Source: VRUE01 sp963748075 (GTDB taxonomy: Bacteria; Actinomycetota; Thermoleophilia; Solirubrobacterales; 70-9). From it: DNA of 64,000 nt. The notes beneath the pieces are model-generated. The model was not told the origin of the DNA and made no database searches. It saw only the letters and a list, made by a program, of their open reading frames with translations. The DNA is taken from positions 103,512 through 167,511 of the forward strand of contig CAVVHQ010000049.1 of NCBI GenBank assembly GCA_963748075.1, in the 5' to 3' direction. Of the stretch, positions 35,100-46,660 are shown in pieces (the first letter of the stretch is position 1; each line of letters starts with the position of its first letter). Both the position numbers and the translations under genes were made by a program.

Positions 35100-36499
35100 C
35101 GTGGCCTGTATTCGCAGTGGCCGGTCGGGCTGCCGGCGAGTGGGATTTCTTCGGGCGCGGGGATCCGCGCGCCCTGGAAGATCGGTCTGCAGATACGGCT
35201 TCAGCGGGACGATCCCGTTCGCGATGTAGGAGCCGTTGCAGGAGATCATCACCAGCCCGCGGGCGATCGGCCCGCCGGCGTCGGCGAGGTTGAAGCTGGC
35301 GTTGATGTCGTGGTTCAGCCAGGGCAGGTAGAAGAGGAAGCTCTGCCTGGAGCCCTTCGGCTTGTAGGCGAGCTCGTTGAGGAAGCCGTTGAGGGCGCCG
35401 AGCGAGGTGCCGAATTCGTTCACGGTCGTGTCGAGGTCGGGCGAGCCCTGCTTGGCGTGGACGAGCACCGGGCGGACCTGGCGGGTGAAGGGGCGGATCT
35501 GGTCGCGGATCGGCGCCGTGGTCTGCCTGAAGAGGCGCTCGCTCGCCCTCAGCGCGGGCCCGAGCGCCTGCGCCTGCGGGATCAGCCCGAGCAGCGCCGG
35601 TCGGGCCACGTTGGAGAAGCGGTTCGAGCTGGCCAGGGCCGCACGCAGAGCGGAGAGGGTCGGACGGGAGCTCGGCCAGCGATTCCTGGATCGACTGCTG
35701 CTGGTTGGCGAAGTTGCCGAGCGACGCCCGCGAGGCGGTGACGAAGCGTTCCAGCTCGGCGTCGTGCCGGCCGAGTTCGGCGGTCAGCAGGCCGAAGTCG
35801 TGGATCACCCGCGCCAGCGCCACGCGGCGCTGGGCAACCGCCCGGTTGAGGTTGGCGATGTAGTGGGAGAAGGGTTGCAGGCGGCGGAACGCGCCGGAGA
35901 GCTGCCGGCCGCGGCCGCCGATCCCCTGGGCGCCGCCCAGCGACCAGCAGCTGGAGGTACTGACGCGTGTCGGCGTCGAGCGTCGCGAGGAAGGCTTCGA
36001 AGGGGATGCTCGGTTCGGTCTGCGAGAGCGGGAAGTTGTGGCCGGCTTCGACGTGGCCCTTGCCCTCGCCCGGGCTCGACCTCGACGGTCATGTCGTTGA
36101 GGTTGGTTTTCGGCCGCAGCAGCAGCGTCGCGTCGGGGTGGATCAGGTCCAGGTACTTCGGCTCGACGTCCATGCCGACCACCGCGTGGCCGTCTTCGAG
36201 GTCGACCGAGGTGATCTTGCCGACCTGGACGCCGGCGATGACCACCGCCTGGCCCTGGCCCGGCGTGACGGCCTGCGCGTTGTTGAAGTCCGCCGTCAGG
36301 TGGACGAAGTCTTCGCCGACGAACGGCGCCCAGGAGGGCAGCGACGCTTTCTGCTGGGTGAAGATCCACAGCGTCATCGTGATCGCGGCGAGCGCCAGGA
36401 CGGCGATCGCGATCGTGTCTTTGCCGCGCCCCCGCGACTGCCGCGAGAGGGTGGCGCGGAAGTGCCGCCAGCGACTGGTCTTCGGGGCTGCTCGCTCAT
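35096..36499 (-). CDS. Mce/MlaD-domain protein (MceE position; frameshifted)
   Basis: ATG 36499 (MSEQPRRPVAGG) overlaps the stop of the previous gene; the stop at 35096 overlaps the next ATG. Anchor DTIAIAVLALAAITMTLWIF, MCE domain with DFVHLTADFNNAQAVTPGQG, VVIAGVQVGKITSVDLEDG and DATLLLRPKTNLNDM, then a helical region and a C-terminus LAGSPTGHCEYRPR. A surplus base at about 35190 and others near 35660, 35943, 36072 and 36455 split the frame. It belongs to the six-gene mce operon read on the minus strand. Confidence 0.78.
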
Positions 36500-38005
36500 G
36501 GCTCGTCAGGTTGGGGGCGCCGACCTGGCCGAGCGCGCCGTTGACGTCGGGGACCGGGTTGCGTGTCGCAGCGGACGTCCGGCTTCTTCGGCGGCCGGCC
36601 GCCGAGCTGCGGCTGCACGCCGAGCGGCGGTGCGACCGTGTGCGCCCAGTCCTGCTTCGTCGGTGCTGAGGTTGCCCTTCGGGTTGTCCTGCTCGACGAG
36701 GGCGTCGCCGCCGCCGGGCTGGAGCGCGCAGGTAGGGGCCGTTGCCGTCGAAGTTCTGGCCCCAGCCGGCGAAGTTGGCGAGGGAGTAGAAGAACTCGCG
36801 GTAGTTGGGGCCGCCGGTGCTGAAGCGGTCTTCGATCGTCTGGTTCGCCGGTCGGGACGATGACCTTCGTGGTGCAGAGGCTGAGCCGGTTGAGCTGCGG
36901 CAGCGCGACTCGCCTTGCCCGCCTGGGCCGCGCCGGCGAGGCCCGGGGTCGCTTCGCGCCAGCAGCTTCGCGATGCCGCCGGCCTCCTTGCCGGAGAGCA
37001 GCGGCCGCGCCTGCGCCAGCCACGGTTCGGCGGCGGCGATCAGGCCGGGCAGCTCGGCGACCGCGGGCCTCAGCTGGATCGCGTAGGCGCGCAGCGGCGG
37101 CAGCGTGCGGTTGAGGTTGACCAGCGAGCGGCGCGCCGTCCTCAGCGTCGGGGCGAAGCGCTGGACGGTGGTCGAGAGGTTCGCCGACTGGGCGGCGAGG
37201 GCGCCGGTGAAGGTGTCGAAGTTGACGATCAGGCGCTGCAGGTCGCCCTCGCGCCTGGCGAGGGCGCCGAAGGTCCGGCCGGCGCCCGCGACCAGGCGCG
37301 AGAGGTCGCCCGGGCTGGTGCCGAGCAGGGCGTTGGTGACCTGGGCGCTGTAGCGGCCCGCGGGGCCGCCGTAGTGGAGGGCGCCGTTGAGCGCCTTCGG
37401 CGCCGGTCTTGCCTTTCACCTCGGGAAGCTGGGTGGCGTCTTCGGCCGCGGTCGGCTCGTGGGTCGAGCGCGGTGCCGAAGCCCTCGAGCAGGCGGCTGA
37501 GGTCGGCCCGCACCGGCGACTGCAGCGCGGTGAGGATCTCGTCGAGCTGGACCGCGGTCGAGGTGTGGCTGATCGGGATCGTCGCGCCGCTGTCCAGTTC
37601 CGGCGCGCTGGGGCTGCCGGGGTCGAGGTCGAGGAAGAAGTTGCCCTCGAGGAAGATCCGCGGGCGGATCTCGGCGAACGCGTCGTCGTGGATCGGCCGG
37701 CCGTTGCCTTCGACCGTGAAGGTGACCTCGGTCGCGTCGCCGTCGCGGCTGGCTTCGATCACTTTGCCGACGTCGACGCCGGCGATCCGCACCGGCGAGT
37801 TGGTCGAGATGTTGGCGCCGTTGGCGAAGGTCGCCTTCAGCGTGTAGCCGTAGCCGGTGAAGGGAACGTGTTTGGTGAAGGCGAGGTAGGGGCCGATCGT
37901 GAAGACGAGGATGAAGATCACCGCGATCATCGCGTTGCTCGGTCGCCACCTGAAGCGGCTCTTGCTGGCCCCGTCCCTGGTGTCGCGCTCCGGCAGGCGT
38001 GCCAT
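36496..38005 (-). CDS. Mce/MlaD-domain protein (MceD position; frameshifted)
   Basis: ATG 38005 with aaggggaagg upstream. Anchor AMIAVIFILVFTIGPYLAF, MCE domain GYTLKATFANGANISTNSPV, IAGVDVGKVIEAS, GRPIHDDAFAEIRPRIFLEG and FFLDLDPGSP. The downstream helical part includes LVAGAGRTFGALARREGDL and ends QPDEP at 36496, overlapping the next ATG. Frame shifts occur near 37465, 37400, 36970, 36850 and others below; the total length leaves one base over a multiple of three. It has no separate signal peptide beyond the anchor. Confidence 0.78.
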
Positions 38006-39412
38006 CAGCCTTCCCCTTCGCTTCTCGGTCGTGGTGCCCCAGAGCTGCGGCGAGCGGCCGATCACGGTTCTGCCCCTCGCGTAGCGCTCGTTGCCCGCTT
38101 CGCAGACGCCTGCCCTGGCCGCGTCCGCGGATAGGGGTTGAAGTGGAGGTGGTTCTTGGCTTCCGGGCCGTTGGCGGGCGCCGAGGACGGCGCGACCTCG
38201 GCGTTCGGGCCGCTGGGCGGCTCGAAGGCGATCGCCCCGAGCCAGTTGGCGCTGCCGTTGCTTTCGCTGAACGCGTCGGCCAGGTTCTGAAGGCGAGCGT
38301 GAGGTAGTTGCAGGTGCGTCTGGGCGGGGGCGATCAGCTTCAGCGACGGGTCGAGCAGGTTGTTGGTGTCGATCAGCAGGTCGAGGCCGTTGAACACGCC
38401 GGGCGCTTCCTGGAAGGCGAGCAGCGCTTCGGCGGTCGGCGTCAGCTGCGCATTGAGGGTCGGCGAGCGGTTGAGGGCGGGGATGCCGGCGCGCAGCGCC
38501 GCGTCGATCGTCGGCGAGGTTTCGCCGAGCGCCTTGGCGCCCGGCTCGCAGCGCCGTGAAGAAGCGTTCGGAGTCGCGCAGGAAGGGCCGCAGCACCGGC
38601 AGGTCGGCGTTGGCCGCGTCGAGCGTCGGCGGGCCCTTTGGAGATCGTTTCCTGGATGAAGGGCCGGGAGACGCGGGCGAAGGCGGCGAAGGTGCGGTCG
38701 AGGGCGACGAACATGCTCGCCTGCGTCTCGGCGACCGGGGCCACCGTGGCGGAGAGCGCCTCCAGCGCCCGCCAGAACCCGGCGAAGTTGGTGCCCGGGG
38801 CGACGATCGTGCGCAGCACCGGCTGGGCGCTTTCGACCAGCTCCCGCAGGGAGCCGAAGGCGGCGTTGAGCTGCGGGCCGCGACCGGCAAGGGCGTTGCC
38901 GAAGCCGGCCTGGTTGCGCTGGATCGCGGTCCGCGTTTGCTCGTTGAACATGTCGAAGAACTGGTCGATGTCGACCGGTTCGGGCCGAGCGGCCGTGAGC
39001 GGGATCGTTTCCCCGCCGTCAGCCCGGTGGACGAGTCGCCGGGGACGATCTGCAGGTACTTCAGGCCGAGCGGCGACTTCGGCCGGATGATGATCGTCGA
39101 GTCGACCGGGATCGGTTCGGCGCTCTTGTCGAGCTGGAGGCTGAGTTCGGCGGCGACGCCGCCGTTGCCGGTCTGCACCGGCGTAACCGACGTGACGACG
39201 CCGACCCGGGAGCCGCCGATCCGCACCTCGTTGCCTTTGACCAGGGCGTCGGCGTTCGGGACCCGCGCCTTGAGGTCGTAGGTGGAGACGAAGGGCAGGC
39301 CGTTGTTGGCGTTGTAGGCGAGGAAGACCGCGACGATCACGACCAGCACGGTGACCGCGCCGACGATCACCGGGCTGCTCGCGACTCCCTGTATGCCGCC
39401 GCGGCTCCTCAT
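38005..39412 (-). CDS. Mce/MlaD-domain protein (MceC position; frameshifted)
   Basis: ATG 39412 (MRSRGGIQGVASSPVIVGAV) overlaps the preceding stop. Anchor ILVVIVAVFLAYN-type segment, MCE domain with TYDLKARVPNADALVKGNEV, GGSRVGVVTSVTP and IIIRPKSPLGLKYLQIVPGD. The end carries the NPYPRT..CEAGNERYARGRTVIG motif seen at the C-termini of many actinobacterial Mce proteins (RTVIG followed by GTTTEKR). Removing one g near 38012 would place its stop as TGATG over the next start. Several other shifts lie between. Confidence 0.78.
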
Positions 39413-40945
39413 GGTCCGAGCAGGTAGTCGAGGAGGGCACGTTGGGGCGGCTGCGGGCTTCGCCGCCGGCGCCGAGCTTCCTGCCTTCGCCGACGCTGGG
39501 TGCTTCCGGCGCGGGAGCCCGGCGCGGAGCCGGTGGTTCCGTCGCACCGAGGGCGGAGTCGGCCGAGGTGCCGCCGGTCTCGGCCGCCCGACGTTTCCTG
39601 CAGCCGCCGGTACAGTTCGAGCGCCGCCGGCGTCGACGTCGAGGCAGATGCTCGCGCCGGGCCCGTTGAAGTTAGCCGAGCAGCCGCTGGTCGGCGCCAC
39701 CACGTAGTCGACGCAGTTGGTCAGCGTGACGAGGCTGCGCGCGAAGTGACCGTACTGGTCGAATTCGTTGGTCGCGCCGGCGGTGTTGTAGATCAGGTCG
39801 ACCAGGCCGTCGAAGCCGCCCGTCTTCGTCGTGCTGGTCAGGAACGCCGGCCAGTTCGGTGGTCGGGCTGGCGCCCGAGCGGGCCAGCTCGCTGGCCTTG
39901 CGGACGACCGGGTCGGCGGCTCGCAGCTTCGGCCCGGCGACTTCGCCGGCCGCCCCGAGCGACTTGAGGGCGACCGTCGACGCCGCGGAGAAGGGCGTCA
40001 GGGCGCGGGTCGCGCTGGTCAGCGAGGGGGCCGCCTTGCCGAGGTCTGCGAAGACCGGCGTGGCGGCGTCGGAGAAGCCCTCGAGGCTGCGCATCGTCTG
40101 CTGCAGCTCGCGCAGGAAGGTGGGGAACTTGCGCAGCGAGGCTTCCAGCGCCGCGCCCCGTTCGGCGCTGGCCTGGCCGGCGGCGCCGGCGTTGGCGAAG
40201 AAGCCGGCGACGTGGCTGCGCTCGCGCGACAGCGGCGCGAGGATCTGCTCGGAGTCGGAGGCGAGCTGGGCGAGCTGCCTGCGCTGCGCGGAGAGGATGC
40301 CGAACAGCCGGTCGGCGTCGCGCAGCACCGGGTTGGCGCGTTTGACCACTTCCTCGATGTCTTCGCCGCGGCCGGCGAGGCCGGCGCCCAGTTCGTTGAG
40401 GATCAGCCGGAAGCGCTGCGCGTAGGGAAGCTGCTGGATGTTGTTGACCAGGTCCGGGTCGACGCTGGTGCCGTTGTTCTCCAGCGGCAGCAGGCACTGG
40501 CCGGCGCCCGGTTCCCCGTCGGGGATCTTCTCCAGCTCGCGGCGGCGGCTTCGAGCCCGGAGCGCGCGGCAGGGTCGGGCGGCAGTCGACGAACTTCTCG
40601 CCGATCAGCGACTGCGGCCGGATCAGGCAGCTCGCGTCGCTGCGGAAGTCCTGGAAGCCGGGGTCGGTGATCTTCATCACGATCACCGCCTTGCCGGGGA
40701 TCGCCTGCGGCTTGCCGTCCTTGTAGCTGTCGATCTCGCCGGGCATCGTCACGTCGACCGATTCGATCTTCGCCGACGTCGGCGCCGGCGACCCGCACCT
40801 CCTCGCCCTTGACCATGAAGCCGCCGCTGTCGAAGATCGCGCGCACGACGTAGCCGCCGTTGCCGCTGCCGCCGCCGAGCAGGACGACGAGCACGACGAC
40901 GCCGCGACGGCTGCGACCGCGATCAGCAGTCTGGTCCGTCCTCAT
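39409..40945 (-). CDS. Mce/MlaD-domain protein (MceB position; frameshifted)
   Basis: ATG 40945 overlaps the stop of the first mce gene. The anchor is spread over a shift (RSRRGVVVLVVLLGG, GGYVVRAIFDSGG); the MCE domain has FDSGGFMVKGEEVRVAGADV, TDPGFQDFRSDASCLIRPQS and IGEKFVDCRP. A long helical region follows (ANPVLRDADRLFGILSAQRR, FFANAGAAGQASAERGAALE). The end, DYLLGP, overlaps the next ATG. Shifts near 40785, 40540, 39855 and 39700 interrupt the frame. Confidence 0.78.
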
Positions 40946-42439
40946 GGTCCGGGCGGCGCGTCGGCCGGGTCGCATTCGGAGGACGGGTGCACGCCGGAGC
41001 CCGCGAAGGGCGGTTCGGTGAACGGGTTGGAGCCGTCGGCCGCGGACTGGGTGGCGCCGCCGGGGCAGGGGCGCCTGACCCCGGCCGATTCGCCGAAGGC
41101 TTCGTACTGCTGGCTCGGCGGGATCGGCTTCAGCTCGCCGCTTTCGCCGTCGCGCTTGAACAGGTTGAGGACGAGCTGGGCGCGGGCGTAGTGGCCGTTG
41201 CCGTCGTAGTAGGCGGTCGATCTGGCCGAGCTTGCCGAAGCCGTTGAAGATGTCCGGCGTGTAGGCGCGGGCGAAGTTGAGGTTCGGCTGGAAGGCGGCG
41301 ATCGCCTGTTCGGCGTGCGGGGAAGGCCTTCGCGGCGCGCTGCTGCACGGTCGGCAGGAGCGCCGAGCAGTTCGCCGGTGTCGTTGGCGAAGCCCTTGCG
41401 GCGCACGGTGAGGCGGAGGTTCTTGAAGACCGGCACGGCGCTCGGAGAGCACCGGACGCAGTTCGCTGAGGAACGGCGGCCAGGTTCTTGGTCGCCGGCT
41501 TCGCCGTTTCGACCAGCGGGTCGAGGTCGTCGAGCGCGGCGCGCAGGTTGACGAAGGTGGTGTTGGCTCTGGCGGAAGACGGGCGGCAGCAGCCGCAGCG
41601 TCTGGTCGAAGGCGACGTTCTGGCTGGCGATCGCGCCGAAGGCGGTGTTGGCGTTGGAGATCGCGCTGGAGAGCTCGCTGCCCGCGCTGCGGCGACCGCG
41701 GTGCTGAGCTTGCTGGAGCTGACCACGAAGCGCTCGAGCAGCCGCTGGTCGGCGTTCAGTTCGCGCGACGAAGGCGCTGGTCCGGTTGAGCGCCGGGGCG
41801 AAGTACTTGAAGGTCCGGTTGGCGTCCTCGCCGCGGCCGGAGTAGGTCGCCGCGTTGCCGCGGATGAACTGGCCGAGGCCGCGGCGCACCGGGGTCGGGA
41901 AGGTGTTGAGGAACTGGTCGAGGTCGACCGGCGTCGTGGTCGAGCCGAGGCCGAGCGTGGCGCCGTCTTCGAGCGGCGGGTTGCTGTTCGGGCCGGGGCT
42001 GATCGAGACGTAGTGGTTGGCGACCCCGGCGAGCGACGGTGGCGCGGATCGCCGCCGTCGTGCCCTCGTGCAGCTGCTGTTCGACGTTGACGTGACCTCG
42101 GCGAGGTTGTCGTCGGTCAGGTCGATGCTGTCGACCGAGCCGACCGGCTGGCCGCCGATCAGCACCTGGTTGTCGGGGACGAGCTGGCTGGCGTTCTGGA
42201 AGACGAGGTTGTAGCTGTGGCCGCCGTTGCCGCTGAAGAGGAGGACGGCCGAGGGCGATGACGACGACCGCCAGGGCGGCGATCGCAGCGATCCGGGCGG
42301 GGGTCGACCCCCCGGCCTCTGCGCCGGGCTTTTCTCCTCGCCTAAGGAATTGGCAGCCACGGGTCGTCGCTTGCGGTTCCCCCGCCTCCGATACAGGAGG
42401 AACGAGCCGCCGAATCGTATCCGAGCGATCACCCGCCAC
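40942..42439 (-). CDS. Mce/MlaD-domain protein (first mce gene, MceA position; frameshifted)
   Basis: The anchor RIAAIAALAVVVIAL continues, after a surplus g near 42257, into VLLFSGNGGHSYNLVFQNAS, then LVPDNQVLIGGQPVGSVDSI and GVANHYVSISPGPNSN of the MCE domain, VDLDQFLNTFPTPVRRGLGQ and a helical region; it ends DPADAPPGP. The start is uncertain (ATG 42439 or GTG 42432); no convincing ribosome-binding site precedes either. No yrbE/MlaE permease gene lies upstream: only 66 bases separate it from the MMPL stop at 42506. At least six shifts are present. Confidence 0.72.
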
Positions 42440-42505
42440 GCGGCGGCCGCGCCTGGCTTAACTGGAAGTCAACGCGTTGCGTGACGCGCGGCCGCAGCGG
42501 CCGGC

Positions 42506-45500
42506 TCAGACGTTGAGCCGCGGCAGGACCCGCGCGCAGGCGGTCGCGGCAGCCACCAGACGCGATCGCCGAGCAGCAGCATCAGCGCCGGCAGCAGGAC
42601 GATGCGGACGACGGTCGCGTCGAGCAGCACCGCCACCGTGAGGCCGACGCCGAGCTGGCTGACGGTGGCGATCGGGGCGCCCGGCGAAGGCGACGAAGAC
42701 GGCCATCATGATCGCCGCCGCGCCGGTGATCACCCGCGCCGTTCGCTCGCAGGCCGAACACGATCGCGGCGCGCGTTGTCGCCGTGGCGGTCGTAGTGCT
42801 CGCGCATCCGCACCAGGAGGAAGACCGCGTAGTCGATCGAGAGGCCGAAGACGACGCCGAAGATCGCCGTCGCGCCGACCGCGTCGACGTAGCGCGTGCC
42901 CGCCCAGCGGCCAGTCTTCGGGCAGGTTGAAGAGCAGGGTGAGGACGCCGAAGGCGACGGCGACCGTGGCCAGGTTGAGGCCGACCGCGATCGCCGCCAG
43001 CGGCAGCGCGCGGAGGACGAGGACGAGGACGAGGAAGGTGGCGAGGGTGATCGCGGCGACCACGAAGGGGATCCGCTCCCGGGTGACGCGGCTGTAGTCG
43101 TTGAGCTGCGCGGCGCCGCCGGCGACGCCGGTGCGCAGGCCGGTTTCGCGGCCGAGCGCGCGCGGCGTCGGCGTCGAGGCGCTTGTTGAGCGCGATCGAG
43201 CCGGGCGAGTTGAAGGTGTAGCGCGAGATCACCAGCATCGCCGCCGCCTGGCCGCCGCCGTTCGAGGTCGATCGCTTCGCGCCGCCCGCTCGCGCGATCC
43301 GCGGGCGGGCGCCGTCGAGCGCGGAGAGGACGAAGTAGCCGGAGTCGAAGATCCCCGGCGTGGCGCGCTGCACGCGGCGCGCCTGGCGTTCAGCCGGGCG
43401 TCGCTGGAGAGCACCTGCACGGTGGCGCGCCGCAGGCCCGACTGCAGCGGCGAGGACGCGCTGTAGCCGCGCGGCGAGGTTCTCTTCCAGCGCCGTCGGC
43501 GCCGCCGCGCAGCTGCGCGATGCCGCCGGCCAGGGCGGTGCGCGCCGGCGCCCAGCCGGGCCAGGCCGCTCGTCGAGCCTGCTCGCCGCGCGGGCGAGCC
43601 GGGCCGAGCCGTGGGCGAGCTGCTTGCCGCGCGCCTTCGAGCTTGCGGAGGCCGTCGGAGAGCCGCTTCGCGCCCGAGCTCAGCCGCTTGATCAGGACGA
43701 TCGCCCGAGACCAGCCAGTCGGTCACCTGCTTCGCTTCTTCGGCGTCCTCGACGCAGGCGTCGCCTGCAGCGCGGCGAGTTCGGCCGGCAGGCCGGCGTA
43801 GTCCGGCGCGTAGGGGCCGCCGGTGACCGGATCGGTGCCGCTGACCGCGGCCAGGGCGCGGCGCACGGCTTCCAGCGCCGCGGCGTATTCGGGGTCGGAC
43901 TTGCCGACGGTCATCGCTTCCAGCTGCTGCCAGCGCCGCCTGCAGCTGCGCTTCGGCTTCCTCGGCCGGCGGCCTGCAGGCCGCGGCAGCGTCTGCGTGC
44001 GCATCCTCGTTGAGCGACTTCTGCAGCCGCCGCGAGCGGCGCAGCGCGTTGCGGCGCAGGTTGGGGCCGAGGCTCTGCAGCCCGAACTTCAGCTGCAGGC
44101 CGGCGAGCGCGGCCTGGTGCTGGGCGCCGGCCAGCCGCCGGGTGCCCTCGGCGAAGGTGCGCAGCGCGCCGACCGCGCGTTCGCTGCCGGCGCTCGCCTG
44201 CGCCGAGCCCGGAGGCGAGCGCCGCGGCGCCTTCCTCGGCGCGGCCCGAGCCCTCGGCGAGCAGGCCGGCGCCGTAGCTGGCTTCGGCAGATCCCGTCGC
44301 GCAGCTGGGCGACGCCGGCGGCGGCGCGGCCGAGGTTGCGGCCCAGCGTGCCCAGCTGCGGCCAGCGGCCCCGCTTCCGCCGCCGGCGGCGAGCAGGCTG
44401 CCCGCCTGGCGCAGCGGCGCCGACCGCGCGCGAGACCTGCGCCGGGCCGACCACCGCCTGCACACCGGGCTGGCCGGCGATCTTCCGCTGCCAGCGGCTG
44501 AGCGCCGCGCAGGCGCCCCGGTTCGGTGATCGGCCCTTCTTCGGCGGCGGCGACGACCACGAAGGGGGCGTCGAAGCCGGGGCCGACTGCCCGCTCGATC
44601 AGTTCGAGGTCCTTCCTGGCCGGGTCGTCGTGGGCGAGCTGCGTCTGGCTGGGCGGGCCCGGTCTTCAGCCCCAGCGCCGGCAGCGCCGAGGAGCGAGGA
44701 CGATCGCCCCGATCGCGATCGCCACCGGGGCCGGGGCGGCGCAGGGCGGCGGCGACGACCGCCATCAGGCGCGAGCGGCCGTCCGGCGCGGCGGGCCCGA
44801 TCCGCCAGCGGTCGAGGTTGGGCCCGAGCAGGGTGAGCAACGCGGGCCCGGCAGCGACGGCGACGAGGACGCTGAGCGCGACGACCAGCACCAGCGTCGC
44901 CGCCAGCGAGCCGAGCAGCGAGCCGGGGACGATGAAGAACGCGACCAGCATCGAGAGCATCAGCGTGCTGCCGGCGAAGGCCGTGGTGCGACCGGCGGTG
45001 CGGCGGGTCGCGGCGCGCGGCCTCGAGCGGCGTCGGCGCCGTCCGCCAGCTCCTCGCGGAAGCGCGAGACGATCAGCAGCGCGTAGTCGACGCCCAGCGC
45101 CAGCCCCATCATCGTGCAGACGGTGAGCGCGAAGGCGTCGACGCCGAACCAGTCGGTGAGGATCGAGAGCAGGCCGCGCGAGGCGATCACGGTGACGGCG
45201 CCGAAGGCGAGCGGGATCGCGGCGGCGAGCGGCGAGCGGAAGACGAGCAGCAGGACGATCAGCAGGATCGGCAGCGCGATCAGCTCGCCGCGCTCGGTGG
45301 CGGCGATCGAGTCGTCCTGGATCGCCCGCGAGAGCGTCGCGAAGCCGGTCTGCGTCGCCCGCACCGGCGGGTGGATCGTTCGCCGCCAGGGTCTCGGTTC
45401 AGCTTCGGGACCGCCTCGTTGACCGCCTCGTCGATGCCGACGTGGAAGTCGGCGATCAGGATCGCCCGGCGCGGGCTCGGCCGCAGTCGCTGCACCGAGC

Positions 45501-45829
45501 CGCGGTCCCACGGGGAGAGGGTGGTGACCGCCGGGTCGCGGCGCAGCGCCCGGATCAGCGCCGGGCCCTGGCGATCGAGCGCCCTGGCCGGCCCGCGCAG
45601 CAGGATCACGAACGGCGCGCTTTCGCCGAAGTGCTTCGCGCAGCATCCGGTTGGCGCGCGAGGAGGCGGTGCCGGGGATGTCGAGGCTGGTCGGGCTTGA
45701 GCTTCCCCTCGACCCCGGCTCCCAGCGCGCCGAGCACGACCAGCACGACCAGCGCCGCGGCGAGGACGCGGCGCGGGTGGCGGAGGATCGCCGAATCGCG
45801 GGCGCGGGCGTGATTGCGCGCGCCGTCAC
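42506..45829 (-). CDS. MMPL/RND-family transporter 1 (frameshifted)
   Basis: GTG 45829 has gaggagg upstream. First membrane segment RRVLAAALVVLVVLGALG, a periplasmic loop with ILLRGPARALDRQGP, then RGELIALPILLIVLLLVFRS, FGAVTVIASRGLLSIL, and MMGLALGVDYALLIVSRFRE as in MMPL proteins; a long Ala/Arg/Leu coiled region; and the second bundle with MVAAITLATFLVLVLVLRAL and TARVITGAAAIMMAVFVAFA. About ten surplus bases break the frame (checked at 42683 and 42742 against MMPL 3). MMPL proteins export lipids using the proton gradient. Only 66 bases separate it from mceA on the same strand, so co-transcription is likely; a cggccg hairpin lies between. Confidence 0.8.
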
Positions 45830-45857
45830 CGCGCTCCCTGCTCCTCCTCAAACGCAC

Positions 45858-46030
45858 CGTTCTAGTTTGGCGGGCGGCAGGTCGGAATTGGCGCTTGAAT
45901 GCGGGAGATTCTGTTAAGGCTGCCGCGCGCGCGACTCACGATCTCGCCGCCCAGTGGCCGGGGCGGCGCCGATCGTTCTCATCAAACCGTTCTGGCCGCA
46001 CCATGCGGACCCTAGGATACCCTTCGGCGG
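45858..46030. other. divergent promoter region of MMPL 1 and the PadR gene
   Basis: No gene visible. This short space serves two divergent starts (GTG 45829 and GTG 46031) and is less GC-rich than its surroundings, so operators for the PadR protein are likely here. No clear palindrome of PadR type was identified by eye. Confidence 0.4.
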
Positions 46031-46531
46031 GTGTCGAGTCCGCAGCTCACCGAGACCTCCTACATCGTTCTCGGCCTGCTCGACCTGAACGAGCCGGCGA
46101 CGCCATACGACCTGAAGCAGTTTGCGCAGGTGAGCGTCTTCAACGTCTGGTCGATCCCGCACACGCAGATCTACACCGAGTGCGCGCGGCTCGCCGAGGC
46201 GGGCCTGCTCGACGAAAGCAGGGAGGAGGGCGGACGGCGACGGCGCTTCTACAAGCTGACCGCGCAGGGACGCAAGGCGCTCGAGCGATGGCGAGCCGAG
46301 GCGACGGAGCAGACCTTCAAGGGGCGCGACCTCGCCGCACTGAAGCTCTTCTTCGGCACCGATCCCACTGCCCTCGCGAAGGCTCAGCTCCCGGTCCACA
46401 GGCAAAGGCTGAGCGAGTTGGAAGCGAGCGCCACGTATCCGGCCCTGCCGGATGGAATACGCCTCACGCTCGAGCTGGGGATCAACCAGGAGCGAGCGCT
46501 CGTCCGCTTCTGGTCGCGGCTGCTCGCCTGA
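46031..46531 (+). CDS. PadR-family transcriptional regulator
   Basis: 166 residues from GTG 46031. The winged-helix N-terminus is typical (TSYIVLGLLDLNEPATPYDL, WSIPHTQIYTECARLAEAGL, RRRFYKLTAQGRKALERW), followed by a helical C-terminal dimer region. PadR proteins usually repress neighbouring transporter or detoxification genes. It is divergent from MMPL 1 and upstream of two LTLFNG genes, so it is the obvious candidate regulator of both (inference). Confidence 0.9.
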   Translation: MSSPQLTETSYIVLGLLDLNEPATPYDLKQFAQVSVFNVWSIPHTQIYTECARLAEAGLLDESREEGGRRRRFYKLTAQGRKALERWRAEATEQTFKGRDLAALKLFFGTDPTALAKAQLPVHRQRLSELEASATYPALPDGIRLTLELGINQERALVRFWSRLLA

Positions 46532-46550
46532 TCCGCCTGCCGCGCTCGGC

Positions 46551-46579
46551 TTGACATCGCCGAGCGCATTGCTTACGCT
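46551..46579 (+). promoter_or_regulatory. candidate promoter for the LTLFNG pair
   Basis: Perfect -35 TTGACA at 46551-46556, 17-nt spacer, -10 TACGCT at 46574-46579. It is about 80 nt upstream of the ATG at 46661, just behind the PadR gene. A second box TATAGT lies at 46583 without a matching -35. Confidence 0.55.
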
Positions 46580-46660
46580 TCGTATAGTCCGATTCGAACG
46601 ATGCGGAGCAAATGTTGTGAGGCGTGCTAGCTTGGCAGAGGCCTACGGAGGAGCACGGAG

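Noticed and set aside
33547..42439. Programmed frameshifting in the mce genes
   Set aside because: Breaks are many, irregularly placed, lack slippery heptamers and are each cured by removing a base; errors are the simpler reading.
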